Positions 24,140 to 35,547 of a stretch of DNA of 64,000 bases are shown one piece after another. The translations under genes and the position numbers were made by a program. Under the pieces are notes generated by a model, which had not been told where the DNA came from, ran no database searches, and was given only the letters and a program-made list of their open reading frames with translations. The stretch's first letter is position 1. Each line of letters opens with the position of its first letter. This DNA is from Chenopodium formosanum (lineage: Eukaryota; Streptophyta; Magnoliopsida; Caryophyllales; Amaranthaceae): the NCBI GenBank assembly GCA_024500155.1, contig CM044877.1, positions 68,776,001 to 68,840,000 on the forward strand, in the 5' to 3' direction.

Positions 24140-25078
24140 TGTTATGTCTTAGAAATTAAAAGTCAATCAAAGAACAAGACAAACTTTTAAGACACAACAA
24201 AAAAGGAAAAAAAAAAGATCTCAACTGAAAATGAAAGACAGAAAGGCAGCAGACTATACTTTATACACCACGCAATAGAAGTACACACATTGACCAATCA
24301 AAAGCAAGTGAAGCAATCATGACTAAATTCTTGAAAGACAAAAAACTTTATGACTTCCTATATTCTAGCACTGTACATGTACATTAAAAAAATGCAAGAA
24401 TAGAAAGTCCCTTTTCATAGATTTCCTTATTTGCACAATATCTAAACACACGTGTTTTAGTCGTTTTTCTATTTTTTGAAAGTGATTTGCTACACATAAT
24501 CTTTAGCAATTATAAGATTCGAGTATTTACAAATTTTACGACCTCCCATTACATACCTAGCTAAATCTAAACTTGGTCTAAACACAAAAACAAATAATGT
24601 AATAACACCCTTTACATGCAATAGCTAAATTAAATTAGTATAGCCCGTATATTAAATAACAACATTAATCACGCTCATTTCATGTTTATTGGGCTAGTAA
24701 AAATGAAAAGTTACACTAGTATATAGAAATGAAAAGTTATACATCTACTTATACAGTTATACTACATTAGCTAAATAGCATTCCTTGCATTAATGATTAA
24801 TGAAACTATATAACAAACTACTTTACATCAAATACGTAATCTCCAACAAAATATTTTAAAACAACCTTTATTAGGGCGCATATACAAAGGTAAAAAGGGA
24901 AAGAATTAACAATAAATAAACATTTATTACACCGATTTACTCGTGAATTGTCAATAAATTCCCAACTTAATACTTAAAAGGAAGGATATTAAATACTTAT
25001 ATGCAGCCCTAAATAAACTTAAGGACTGCATATAGCATTACCCTTATTATTATCCCCAAAAAAAATTTAGCCAATCTC
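24140..25078. other. AT-rich DNA before GDSL copy 2, no gene
   Basis: No frame is supported. Positions 24998-25034 form an imperfect hairpin in which ATATGCAG pairs with CTGCATAT around CCCT/AGGA. Its meaning is unknown. Confidence 0.45.
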
Positions 25079-25103
25079 ATGATAGTTGTCAACTATCATC
25101 TAA
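25079..25103 (+). other. Candidate Helitron 3' terminus
   Basis: A perfect palindrome, ATGATAGTTG-T-CAACTATCAT, is followed immediately by CTAA and then T. Helitrons end in a hairpin followed closely by CTRR and insert between A and T. Usually several bases separate hairpin and CTRR, and here there are none, so this is tentative. If right, the autonomous Helitron ends 230 bp before GDSL copy 2. Confidence 0.35.
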
Positions 25104-25217
25104 TTTGCTATTTAATGTCAATTAAATCTTAAAGACTGATGGATGATAGTTGTATGATAGGTGTCCTTCTTTTCTCCAATTTTTTTTGTGGACAAAAAAA
25201 TGTGGAGAATAGTTTGC

Positions 25218-25232
25218 ACCTTTTATAAACAG
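25218..25232 (+). promoter_or_regulatory. Possible TATA box of GDSL copy 2
   Basis: ACCTTTTATAAACAG, about 105 bp upstream of the ATG at 25333, is the best TATA-like match in the short upstream region. There is no other promoter evidence. Confidence 0.4.
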
Positions 25233-25332
25233 AATCTTAACATTCCTTAATATATCAGAAATTTATAAAATAAAGTTGCTAATTGCAAGATTGAAATCTT
25301 TCTCAATATATTACAACAAAATAACCCAAAAA

Positions 25333-25561
25333 ATGTGGAGATATTTATCCAATGTCATTTTTCTTACCTGCTTAACTTTGGCTAATTGTGAACCAAAAGT
25401 GTCATGTTACTTTATATTTGGAGACTCATACTCAAATGCAGGTTATAACAATGCACTATTTACACTAGCTAAAGCCAATTATCCACCATATGGGGTTTAT
25501 TTTCCTGGGGGAACTCCGACCGGAAGGTTTACTAATGGTCTTAATTGTGTAGATTATATCG
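25333..25561 (+). CDS. GDSL copy 2, exon 1 (signal peptide, block I)
   Basis: The ATG at 25333 is chosen because it is followed by a hydrophobic leader (MWRYLSNVIFLTCLTLANC), a plausible secretory signal of about 19 residues. A longer in-frame start at 25276 would put polar sequence first. Block I follows at about residue 28. The exon ends in phase 1 at a GTAAGT donor. Confidence 0.85.
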
Positions 25562-25998
25562 GTAAGTTTACTACAGTTTATGTTCGATTATGAATATAGG
25601 AAAATAAAATATGCAAAACCACAATGAAATTCAATATACTACCTCTGTTTCTAATTGATGATGACGTTTTTCAAACAAAATAAAATTGATGACATTTTTC
25701 ATTACGAACAATAACGTTCGTTTTTGGTTAGCTTCGTAGCTCTTATGTGTCTTGTTGGTTATTCGTTCGATTTTTCTTGCATTGTTTAGATTGGCTTGAC
25801 AATCTTATTCAAAGGTATTTCCTAGGTGGAAAATATGGCCTAGGTGGAAGCCTTTAATATCCAAACAAAGAAAATTTGTCAAATAAATCCAATCAAGGTA
25901 CTCACTTTTTTTGGAAAAATTGCTAAAAATAATACAATCTTTGGCCCATTCTTTTTTAATAATACAACCTTTGGATTATTTTGTAATAATACAACCTT
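25562..25998. other. Start of the large intron, no exon 2 found
   Basis: AT-rich. AATAATACAA(C/T)CTTTGG-type phrases repeat three times at about 25929-26000. No GDSL exon 2 signature (Gly-Val-Asn-(Tyr/Phe)-Ala-Ser-like codons) is visible. Confidence 0.45.
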
Positions 25999-26579
25999 TA
26001 GGGGTGTTCATTTTAAACAAGATAAAATCAAATTAGTCATATAATGGGTAGGAACGAGTCATGTTATAATCAAGTCAAGTCATAAATAAGTTGGGTTTAT
26101 CGAGTAGTGGGTTGAAACAGATTAGATCATAAACATATTGGGTAACAGGTTGTAAATGACTCAATCATAACGGGTTACGGGTTTTAAACGGTTTGGACAT
26201 AACGGGCTACGGGTCGTAAACGGTTCGGTCACAACGGGTTACAGATTATAACCGGTTCGGTCACAACGGGTTACGGGTTGGAACGATTTAGGTTTATCGG
26301 ATTTTTATCGGGTTTTAACAGTTTTTGGTTGAAAACGGGTCGGGTTACTATCGGGTTTAAACGTAATCAGTTTGGGTTGCTTTCAGTTTTGGGTTGTAAC
26401 AGTTTGGCTTTATAACGGGTCGGGTTAGTAACGGTTTGCACAAATTCGGTTTAGTTCAGTTTCGGTTTGGAAAAAATTGGATCGGATCAGTTTTCGGTTT
26501 CCAAAAAAGGGGTTTTAAACAGCTCAGTTCCTTTTCGGATCGGTTCGAAACAGTCGGGTTTAACGGTTCGGGCTGACAG

Positions 26580-26584
<5 letters not shown>
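25999..26584. mobile_element. Non-autonomous hAT-like element 2
   Basis: The left end TAGGGGTGTTCATTTT and the right end, reverse-complemented TAGAGCTGTCAGCCCG, are hAT-type. The interior consists of GGGTTACGGGT, CGGTTCGGT and related repeats like those in 4366-6716, and both elements end GACAGCTCTA. The target duplication is obscured by the TA microsatellite to the right. Confidence 0.6.

Positions 26585-26654
<70 letters not shown>
26585..26654. repeat. (TA)n microsatellite
   Basis: About 35 TA dinucleotides directly abutting the right end of the hAT-like element. Confidence 0.95.
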
Positions 26655-26663
<9 letters not shown>

Positions 26664-26946
26664 GCTAAAATTTGTTATATATTTAGATAAATTTGTTATA
26701 TATTTAGATAAAATTCCTGATATCAAAAGATAACATTTTATATTTTATTAATTTAAACTTTAAAATCTCATTTGTCAATTTTGCTTAAATTATGTGTCAG
26801 TTAAATTATTTAATTCTAAAAGAAATTAATAATCTCATATTTAATTGGTACCACTAAAATTTATTATCCTACGTGGCGCGCTGAAAAAAATTAAATCCTA
26901 CGTGGCTCTCTAAAAACTCGGGGGAAAACACCACTTTATATATGTA

Positions 26947-27572
26947 CTAGTTTTGTGCCCCGTGCGATGCCCGGACTATTTATAGAATTGTAAGATAAAT
27001 TTTAATCTATATATCAAATTTTAAAATATATCATTGATACAAATTAGTTAGGAATTGGATGTGCTTTTGTGACGATTTGCTTATCTAATGGGCATATAAT
27101 GGCTAATAATAATGTTGGTAGAAATGTTCGATTAATACACATAAAAAAATAGTAAAAAATAACTTAATGAAATAAATATTCAAAGCCCGTTGAGTTGATC
27201 CGAACCTAAAACTTTGGGCAAGAGTTGAACATTTCCTAATTTATAACCTAAAGTGACCCAATTCAAGATGACTTATGACCCGACCCTAATTGATGGGTCT
27301 ACATAGTAATATAATTCTATCAAACTGTGAAGTACTCATATTATTTTAGCCAATTAGTATACATTATAAATGGATGTTTGACGCTTTGAACTATATTAGA
27401 ATTATAATCTAATAATTTTTTTGAATAATATTATAATTCAATTTGCACATCTGAAATATTGGTATTTTATCGAAAATAAACTCTAAACTAACAATTTTAT
27501 CTTAAAATTCTATCTAAATAGAATTCTAAACTAACTTTTTTTATCTTGTAAAGTCTATTTAAGTCTATCCTA
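26947..27572 (-). mobile_element. Non-autonomous Helitron H3, 3' part (split by LINE)
   Basis: Read on the minus strand, the end is GCATCGCACGGGGCACAAAACTAG followed by T: a GC-rich hairpin remnant and the CTAG terminus. The body matches H2 (44340-45101), including TATCATTGATA, the phrase around CCCGTTG(A/G)GTTGA(T/C)CCGAACC and TTATCGAAAATAAA. It is cut at 27572 by the LINE. The rest lies at 44195-44339. Confidence 0.75.
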
Positions 27573-27631
27573 ATTGATTAGAATAAAAGTCCCTCTCTAG
27601 GGTGAGTAAGTCCCGAGTCTAGGGTTGCAAA

Positions 27632-28456
27632 ATGGCGGATGACCTAATCAAAGATTGGGAAAAATTTAGATTGACAGAGGAGGAGGGTGTGGTGCTTGGT
27701 GGAGATTATGTTGAAATTGTTAGTGATGATACAAAAACCAAGTTGAATCTCACCTTGGTAGGAAAGCTATGGATCGTGAAACCGTACAATGTTGAGGCGA
27801 TGAAACGAACCTTAACGAATGTGTGGCGATTGAAGGAAAAATTTGCAATTAGGGTTGTAGAGACAAACCTATTCGTTTTCCAGTTTTTCTGTGAGGAAGA
27901 TAAAGAACGGGTTCTTGTGGGTAGACCTTGGGTTTTTGATGAAAAATTACTCCTTCTTCAAGAGGTTCAAGGGGATGAACAACCTTCTGAGATAATATTT
28001 AAGCAGACCCCTATGTGGGTTCGACTAATTGACGTCCCTTTAAACAAGCGTTCTTTGGAGGTGATGTATGATGTTGGTGAGTTTCTGGGAGGGTTTCTGG
28101 AGGCTGATGATGATGACCCCTTGGGGTGGGGTGATTGTATGAGAATAAAGGTGCTAGTATATATAAATAAATCGTTGAGGCGTGGTCTTTTTCTGGCGAC
28201 TGGAGGGAATCAATCTCGATGGGTTTATCTGAAGTATGAACGTCTCGCTGATTTTTGTTTCTTTTGTGGGAGGATGGAGCATACAGAAAGAGAGTGTCAA
28301 TATAAAGAACAACAAGAAGGTGAAGTGCTGGAGACGGTATACCAATATGGCCCATGGCTTCGTACAACTCCAAAGAAAAGATTGAAAATTGACATGGTGG
28401 AACTAGAAAAAGAGAAGGTGTGTATGGAAAATGATGCGGTTCCAAGGCATCAATAT
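27632..28456 (+). pseudogene. LINE ORF1, N-terminal part (DUF4283-like, zinc knuckle)
   Basis: Nucleic-acid-binding protein of the LINE. Residues of about 30-115 (LTLVGKLWIVKPYNVEAMK onward to GRPWVFDEKLLLLQ) resemble the DUF4283 region found in plant LINE ORF1. A CCHC zinc knuckle, CFFCGRMEHTEREC, lies at about residues 208-221. The frame runs into inserted DNA at about 28457, and the rest of ORF1 continues from about 28860. Confidence 0.8.
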
Positions 28457-28850
28457 TGTTATTATAATTATTTTTATTGTTATTTTTAGTTTATTATTAG
28501 ATGACCGAATTTATTAGGATATTTTTGTTAGTTTAATTCGGTTAGTATAAGATAAGCTTAACTTTAAAGATCATATTTGCAAAAATATTATCTTTACAAG
28601 TTAGAGTTAGTTTCCTAGTTAGATTAGAATTTGTTTTACCAATTTTTAGGCTAATTATTTAGCTTATAAATACGTGATGGTGTGTAACGAAAAGTATAAT
28701 TGATTGATTTGAAATTTATAAAGTTTTACGTAAGCTTGTGCTTGTGTATTCTTGGCCTAGTTTAGGTTTTAAGCTCGTGTTGCTTAGCGTTTCTTGACCG
28801 AGACTCAAGATTCCAAACCTTTCAACTGCGATTGAAGGTTATATCCATCA
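28457..28850 (+). mobile_element. Solo-LTR-like insertion in LINE ORF1
   Basis: This non-coding 0.4 kb interrupts ORF1. It starts TGTTATTATAATTA and ends TATATCCATCA (TG...CA). A TATAAATACG box lies about 175 bp before its end, as in a copia LTR. I could not define a clean target duplication (AATAT against AAATT, or CATCA with shifted ends), so the borders may be off by several bases. Confidence 0.5.
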
Positions 28851-28859
28851 AAATTCATA

Positions 28860-29527
28860 TCAGAAAAGATGAGACTGTCAGCAAAAACCAAAAAAGCTCC
28901 TAACTACAACGATCCTGAAGCCATTAAGTTAGGTCCTGTAGGAGTTGCGAGGAGATTAGCTTTTTCAACACCAGCATCGAAAAGTAAAGGTGATGATATG
29001 CAGGGGGCGAAGAGTAAAGAAGCTGCTCTTGTGGCTGTACCAGACAGTAGTGGTTCGAAGCTAGTTTTGAGGACTGTGAGAGCTGGGATGAAGGAAGATA
29101 TGATAAATAACACCCCTTACGGCCAAATAAGCGGGGAGGAAGGGAAGTTTTCTGATGAAGGGAGTGATAAGGGAGATAAAGTAATGGGCTTACAGGGCAT
29201 TAAAAAAAAGAGTGAGGTGCTGAGTGATTTTGATGATTACCAAAATTGTCAGGAAGGGGGTGAGGAGGTGTTGACAAGAAAATATGTAGAGGAAAATAAT
29301 GAGAGCCAGAGGGAGATTAATAAAAAAAGGGAGGAAAAAGGAAGTGAAAAAAGAAAGTTGAGAGCAGTCAAAATAATGAAGGGGATAAGGGAAAGGAGTA
29401 GGGGAGGGGGGGAGCTCTTAATAGGCTCTTAAAGGGGGGAGAGGGAGGAGGGCTTAGATGAAAATGTAATGTTAGTGGATGAGGAGAAAACTGATGACAA
29501 GAATAAGAAGCGCAAGGTTGATGTTTG
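28860..29527 (+). pseudogene. LINE ORF1, C-terminal part
   Basis: A polar, Lys/Glu-rich frame (MRLSAKTKKAPNYNDPEAI onward) typical of the disordered ORF1 tail. It has a stop near 29430 and then the same kind of coding (DDKNKKRKVDV) to about 29527. ORF2 starts 53 bp later. Confidence 0.6.
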
Positions 29528-29579
29528 ATGTTTCTGCTGAACAAGTGGCGGGCCCCACACCATGGGCTCTTAGTGATCA

Positions 29580-31519
29580 ATGATTTATGTACTATCGTGG
29601 AATTGTAGAGGTTTGGGGAACACCTCGGCGGTTACGGCATTGAAAAATGTTGCTTTTCTTGAAAAACCCCAAATAATGTTCTTGTCGGAAACTAGATTGA
29701 AAAGCCATGAGATGGAGAAAATAAAAATAAAGCTCAAATTCCACAACATGTTAGTTGTGAGTTGCAATGGAGAGGGGCGAAAAAGGAGTGGAGGTATAAC
29801 TTTATTGTGGAAAGATACTATTGATGTGGAAATAAGTTCTTTCTCGCTGAACCATATCGATTCATGGGTAAAAATACCGAATAAGGTGGGATGGAGATTC
29901 ACCAGGTTGTATGGTTATCCTGAGGAAGAGAAAAATCATATGACTGGGGTATTAATGGAGAACCTTCGTGATAGTCAAAATGTGCCGTGGGTATGTGGAG
30001 GGGATTTGAACTTAATGCTTATGTCTTCTGAAAAGCAAGGAGGGACTGATTTTTGCCTAGCTGAAGCAGATATTCTAAGAAGAGCTGTGACTGTTTGTGA
30101 CTTGGAAGATTTGGGTTTCATTGGACATCCCTTCACGTGGACGAATAACAGAGGGGGTGATCGCAATACTCAGGAACGCCTTGATAGGTATTTAGCTAAC
30201 AAGGAGTGGAGAGAACTCTTCCCAGGGTCATTTGTTTCTCATTTATCGAAGCGCAAGTCTGACCATCTCCCTATTCTATTGTGCATTAGTGAAGGAGTTG
30301 GAACGCAAAAGAAGAAAAAAAAAAGAGGAAAAATACAGATTTGAGGAAATGTGGCTTAGAGATGAGAAGTGTGGTGATATTGTGAAGAATGCGTGGGAAT
30401 GGGGTGGAGACATCTGCTCGAAAATTGCTCATACCTCACTAAATTTGAGTTCTTGGCGTCGGAACAAATTTGGTGATTTTGTCAAAGAATTGAAATAATG
30501 TAGAGATAGTATGGAGAGTTTGATGGCCGAGAATCAAACAGATGATGTTATTGCACAAATGAGAGCTCTAGATGACAGAATGGATGAATTAGAAAGAAGA
30601 GAAGAGCTATATTGGAGGTAGAGAAGCAGACAAGATTGGCTAAAGGATGGGGATAAAAATACTACTTTCTTCCATACGAAAGCCAGTCAGAGAAATTCGA
30701 GAAATCACATCCGAAAAATTCAGGATGCCGCGGGCAATAGTTATGAGGACGAGGAGCAAATTTCTGAAATAATGGTGCGTCACTTTGAGGAGTTGTTTTC
30801 CTCGAATGGACTAGTGGAGGCCGAATGTGTGATCGAAAAAATTGACTCTGCCATCTCGGAAGAGCAATTTAAGGAGCTTGCTGCCCCTTTTGTTGGAGAA
30901 GAAGTACGGGAGGCTCTTTTCCAAATGCATCCGACGAAAGCTCCCGGGCCCGATGGTATGTCTGCCATATTCTTTCAGAAATTCTGGAATATTGTTGGTA
31001 ATGATGTGATTGCAAATTCTTTGAACATCCTTAACAATGGAGGTAACATAGGCAATATTAATCAGACTCATATAGTTTTAATTCCAAAAAAGAAAGAATG
31101 TGAGTCTCCTGTTGATTATAGGCCTATTAGTCTGTGCAATGTGTTGTATAAAATTGTTTCAAAAGTACTCGCAAACAGACTTAAAAAAGTATTACCGTCC
31201 ATTATTAGTGATTCTCATAGTGGTTTTGTACCGGGAAGATTGATCACTGACAATATTTTAGTGGCTTATGAATGTTTTCATTTTCAGCGGAAGAAAAAAA
31301 CGGGGAAAAAAGGCTTTCTGGGCCTTAAGCTTGATATGAGTAAAGCATATTATAGAGTTGAATGGGTGTATTTGGAGAAAATGATGCTTAAATTTGGCTT
31401 CCCGGAAGGATTTGTGTCTAATATTATGAAATGTGTCTCATCGGCTTCTTTTGATGTTCTTGTCAATGGACAACCGTCACGAGGTTTCAAGCCAAGTAGA
31501 GGGCTTCGACAGGGTGATC
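29580..31519 (+). pseudogene. LINE ORF2, endonuclease and first half of reverse transcriptase
   Basis: The APE-type endonuclease motifs are visible: LSWNCRGLG, FLSETRL, GGDLNLML and SDHLPIL. A frameshift sits in the A-run near 30305-30330, with stops at 30496-30498 and 30619-30621. The reverse transcriptase begins with HPTKAPGPDGMSAIFF, LIPKKKE, DYRPISLCN, GFVPGR and LDMSKAY, where the usual following Asp is Tyr. It reaches RGLRQGDP, where the copia element cuts it. Confidence 0.88.
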
Positions 31520-31524
31520 CCCTA

Positions 31525-32859
31525 TGTTGTTTCAATGAATACTACAAGAAGGGGGGTTGAATTGTAGTATGAGAGTTAGCCAAACTTTTTGCGGAATTAA
31601 AATTAAGTTAGCTAAAGGAAGTGAGAGATTAACTGAAGGAACTAAAGAATGCAAGAGAGATTTTACGTGGAAAACTCCTTGGCCCTAACAAGGAGAAAAA
31701 CCACGACCACTTGGGATTTTGGGAAAAGAATCTTCACTATAATAGGGCAAATGATCCTATTACAAGCTAAAGACTCAAACTCAAGTTCCTCTACGAACTT
31801 GAGACCCTGAGGAACAAGTCACCCAACTTGTTACTCTTCTCTTCTCTTTGTCTCTTCTCACTTCTCTATTCTCTCTTCTCTTTCTCTTCTCTTTCTCTTC
31901 TCTCTCTCTCTCTTCTCTTTCTCATACACAAATGTTCACTCGAACTTCCCCATTCCCAATTACAACTCGAAAGAAAAACAAACTCTAGTATAAGAACATT
32001 AAGAACACTCTAATCAACTTATGTGGAATTGGACGCTTGACTCAATTAAAAGCTTGAAAACTTATGTGAGCAAGGACAAGTTTTTCCAACAGAAATTATG
32101 AACTATTTATAGAGCTATAAACGCTTTGGAAAACTTCATTGTGCAGCAAACCCATTACGCCACTACTCATGCCCACTAAGAGGATCATGTCCCTTAATTT
32201 AAGGAACCATGAACTCCTCAATTTTGCAGAACCACGACTTGAAGAAGAACATGGGAGAGTAGGCCGCAAGTTTTGGAAAACATGGCGATTTTATTTTTTC
32301 CAGAAGATATTTTCGAAAATAAGAAAATAAAATAAAATCTTTTTGCACAAGATATTTTCGAAATTCAGAAAGAAATAAAATCCCTTTAAAAAGATAAACA
32401 TTTTAGATTGCAACCGTTTTCCTAAAAACTAGCATGCACAATTTTATCTTCTTAGACCAATTCCACACAGTAAATTCGAATGTAACTAACTTTCTTATAC
32501 TTACATAAATCCTAAAATATATAAAATATTTAGTCTTCATGTTTCTCTGATGAAGCTTCTACTCCGAGGCTTCTGTTCCTTGGAAGAAACTTCTCTTCTC
32601 TGATGAGGCTTCTTCTCTGAAGCTTCTGTTCCCTGAGGGAACCTTCTCTTCTCCAGTCTTCATTTCTGAAGCGCCAGTTCCTGTGAGGGAACTCTTCTTT
32701 TTGGATAGCTTTGTTTCTGGCTTTCCTGTTCCTCATGGTATCTTTGCTCGACACTTAATTCTCCTAGTCTTTGCACTGATCACACACTCAAACAATCAAG
32801 CCTTTATTAGTATGTAAGTAAGTGAGGTTGTGTCATCATCAAAATCATTAAGTCCAACA
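31525..32859 (-). repeat. 3' LTR of the Sirevirus-like element
   Basis: 1,335 bp. Short frames inside it (63 and 74 codons) are identical in the other LTR and are not genes. Confidence 0.92.
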
Positions 32860-32878
32860 ATATTCCCCCTTTTTGATG
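32860..32878 (-). other. Polypurine tract of the Sirevirus-like element
   Basis: On the element strand AAAAAGGGGGAATAT lies directly before the 3' LTR. A second, similar motif, GCCAAAAGGGGGAAAAG, occurs at about 33134-33150. Repeated purine tracts of TGCCAAAAGGGGGA type are a described trait of Sireviruses. Confidence 0.8.
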
Positions 32879-33448
32879 ATGACAAACAATCCAAACTTAC
32901 TTACAAGGAAACAAAGATAATCCACCCTAAACTAAGGAAAGAAAATGCAAAAATATAATGCAATGCAAAAAGGGAACTACTTAATAAAAATAAAGACAGA
33001 AAACAAAAAGAAGAAAAATTGCAAAAATGGAAAAACTTGTATTTACATATACCTGCCTGTAGAGATGTAGGCTTGCTGAGAAGACTTCGAACAGAGACCA
33101 TAGAATGATTAAGTTTCCTTGGATAGTTTGCATCTTTTCCCCCTTTTGGCATTATCAAAAACCAACATACAAGCATAGTATACCATAACACAGCACCATC
33201 AAGTGGTCTGGTGTTAAGACAAGAAGCATGCATATATAGAGAAAACATTCACAAAGCATATAGTCAAAAGCAGTATAGACATTCATCATCCAAAACCGAT
33301 TTAAAAACATCGGCCAATGTACTAAATTTGCAAGTTCACAAAAAAACAGAGTGCCCAAAATATTACAGACCAAATTTAAAAATTGTTTCCCAAAAACAAA
33401 TAAAAACAGAAGTTTCATCAACATAAAAAGGCTGCAAGGAAAGAGAGG

Positions 33449-35062
33449 TTAGGAAGCAGTGCTCTGGTCATCATCAACAGCAAGATCCTCAAGCTTCTTG
33501 CTGATTTGAGACACTATGTCCTTCACAATGGACTGTCTCCCCTGTTCTGAGCTCTTGACCAGTTTCTTCAGATCAGCATCAAGAATGAGCACACTCTTCT
33601 TCAGTTCCTCCATCTTCACCGTGGACTGCTCTTGTTCCTTCAGCACCTTCTGGAGCATCTCCTTCATCTCCTTCACATCTTCGCTGGGAACTTTCGGTGG
33701 GGAACTGAATGCTGCAAAACCTGAAGTAGATGCATACTTGCCCGAAGTAGGAGAGTTTGTGACTTTCTGCAAATCCTCTTGCACCCCTGAGATATCAATG
33801 CAAATGGGGGCAGAGGTCTCCTTTTTCTTCATCAACCTCAAACTCTTCCTTTTCTTCCTTCCCCCTGTCTCAATCACTTCCTCAACCACCTTTTCCTCTT
33901 CCTCCTCCTGAATATCCTGCACTACGCCCTCTATGATCCCAGTAGCTCTCTCCTCTTCCCCCTCAGCTAGTCCACCTACTTCCTTAGGCCTTTTCTCCTT
34001 TTCCTCCAGCACAACTTCAAAACATCCATCCACAACCTTCATCTTATGATTTTCAAGGAAAATAGATTGCATGTATTCGGTATTTTTGAGGGGCAGAGGT
34101 TCTTTATCAGTAAAGGAGATGCCAAAGCTTTCGAAAACATAGGTAAGTAGGTTACCATATCCCACCTTCCATCCTTTTGGAACACAGTGAGAAAGGTGTT
34201 GGATCATGATGGAGGGAAAGTTAATTTGGATCCTTTTGGCAAGGCAATAGATGAGAACAGAGTCAAGCTTGTTGGCACTGTCTCTCTTTTGGGTTCGAGG
34301 AATAATGTCATTGAAAACAAATTTTAGCAGAATTTTGTCAAGAGGGGTTAGGTCATTGTGATTTATGTAGGTTTCCTCCGGGTCTCCACCTAGATACTCC
34401 ACAATCTCATCAATGTTTGCATCAGGAAGAGGGTTCCTTATCACATTGCTTTTAAAATACAAGTCATATCCAGTATTAGGAACATCAAACAACTCAGCCA
34501 AGTACATCGCATCAAACTCAATTTCTTTTTCATACACACAGCAGCGAATAACACCTTTAGAGTATTTGAAACTTTTACAAAAATCCCTCATAGCATCAAC
34601 ATACATACTCCGATTAAAGCATTCACTCAACAAATTCACCCAATTTTGAGCTTCAATCCAATCAAGCAGTTCATACAATTTAACAGACTTACACCAAGGA
34701 AGATTAATAGCCAAACCTGTCACAAAGTGATCACTGATCTTCTCTTGCCGTTTCATGGCTGCAGGCTTGTCTCGGTAATTGACCCCTAGTTCCGGAGCGC
34801 TTTCTTCTTCTTCTTGCATGTCACCGGACTTTCTTTTTCGAGAAGATTGGGATTCGGTGGTTGAATCCACTTTTGGAGGCTCTTGGTTATCAATGGGGTT
34901 AATTTCCGGTGGGATTTCCATGGTAATTTCTGGAATTTGGTTAGTGTTGAGATCGGCTTCAATTTGGGTTTTTGGAGAGGTAGACATTGGAGAATAGTTT
35001 TGATCGGAGTGATGAGAGAGAAGGTAATTTTTGTGTGGTGTAAATTTGTGTGAGGTTGACAT
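33449..35062 (-). CDS. Accessory third ORF of the Sirevirus-like element, 537 aa
   Basis: This intact ORF lies between RNase H and the 3' LTR, the position of the env-like gene in SIRE-type elements. Residues of about 1-100 are Ser/Pro/Gln-rich. About 105-330 form a folded-looking block (YELLDWIEAQNW, DFCKSFKYSKGVIRCCVYEK, LDSVLIYCLAKRIQINFPS, PKGWKVGYGNLLTYVFESFG) that resembles the 'putative plant transposon protein' domain seen in other plant elements. About 360-400 are Glu-rich with a basic patch (GGRKKRKSLRLMKKK), a possible nuclear signal. The C-terminus (KEMKEMLQKVLKEQEQ onward) is a predicted coiled coil. I see no signal peptide or membrane segment, so an envelope function is not supported. 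The role is unknown. Confidence 0.75.
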   Translation of the reverse strand: MSTSHKFTPHKNYLLSHHSDQNYSPMSTSPKTQIEADLNTNQIPEITMEIPPEINPIDNQEPPKVDSTTESQSSRKRKSGDMQEEEESAPELGVNYRDKPAAMKRQEKISDHFVTGLAINLPWCKSVKLYELLDWIEAQNWVNLLSECFNRSMYVDAMRDFCKSFKYSKGVIRCCVYEKEIEFDAMYLAELFDVPNTGYDLYFKSNVIRNPLPDANIDEIVEYLGGDPEETYINHNDLTPLDKILLKFVFNDIIPRTQKRDSANKLDSVLIYCLAKRIQINFPSIMIQHLSHCVPKGWKVGYGNLLTYVFESFGISFTDKEPLPLKNTEYMQSIFLENHKMKVVDGCFEVVLEEKEKRPKEVGGLAEGEEERATGIIEGVVQDIQEEEEEKVVEEVIETGGRKKRKSLRLMKKKETSAPICIDISGVQEDLQKVTNSPTSGKYASTSGFAAFSSPPKVPSEDVKEMKEMLQKVLKEQEQSTVKMEELKKSVLILDADLKKLVKSSEQGRQSIVKDIVSQISKKLEDLAVDDDQSTAS

Positions 35063-35547
35063 CTTTTATGGTGGAGGTAACTTGAGTGAGTGAGGTGTCG
35101 TTTGGGAGGTGAGGTGAATTTAGTTGATTGGACACTCCTATTTATTGCTTAGGGAAACGTAAACCGTGTTTCAAGAGAGTAATGGATGTGGGCAACTTTT
35201 GAACAAAAGATGATGATGAATTTTGATATATTCATCCGAATTTAGTGTTTAGATAAGAAAATTTGGAATTTTGAAGATCAGATAAACACAACAATTTTAT
35301 CTTTTGAAATCAATGAAATTGCTTGCAAATACAACTTGATACACGGAACAATTCAACAAGGCTCATGCAATCAATTTTGGACTTCTAATATCTATGACTT
35401 TCAAATTTACATGCTCATTAGTAAATGTTACTCCTGCTCACAACTTGCCTTAACTATGTAATTAAACATATAACACTTGTGCATAGTATACAGTAGTTAA
35501 GCACGTTAGTTTGAGTTTAATACCTGAGGGAACTTGATGCATTTCTC

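Noticed and set aside
26467..26733. Ile-Tyr repeat frame
   Set aside because: Reads through the (TA)n microsatellite.
32139..32754. Two short ORFs repeated at 41254-41869
   Set aside because: Identical because they lie in the two LTRs; no coding signature.
33516..33911. Plus-strand ORF opposite the accessory gene
   Set aside because: Shadow frame of the minus-strand 537-aa ORF.
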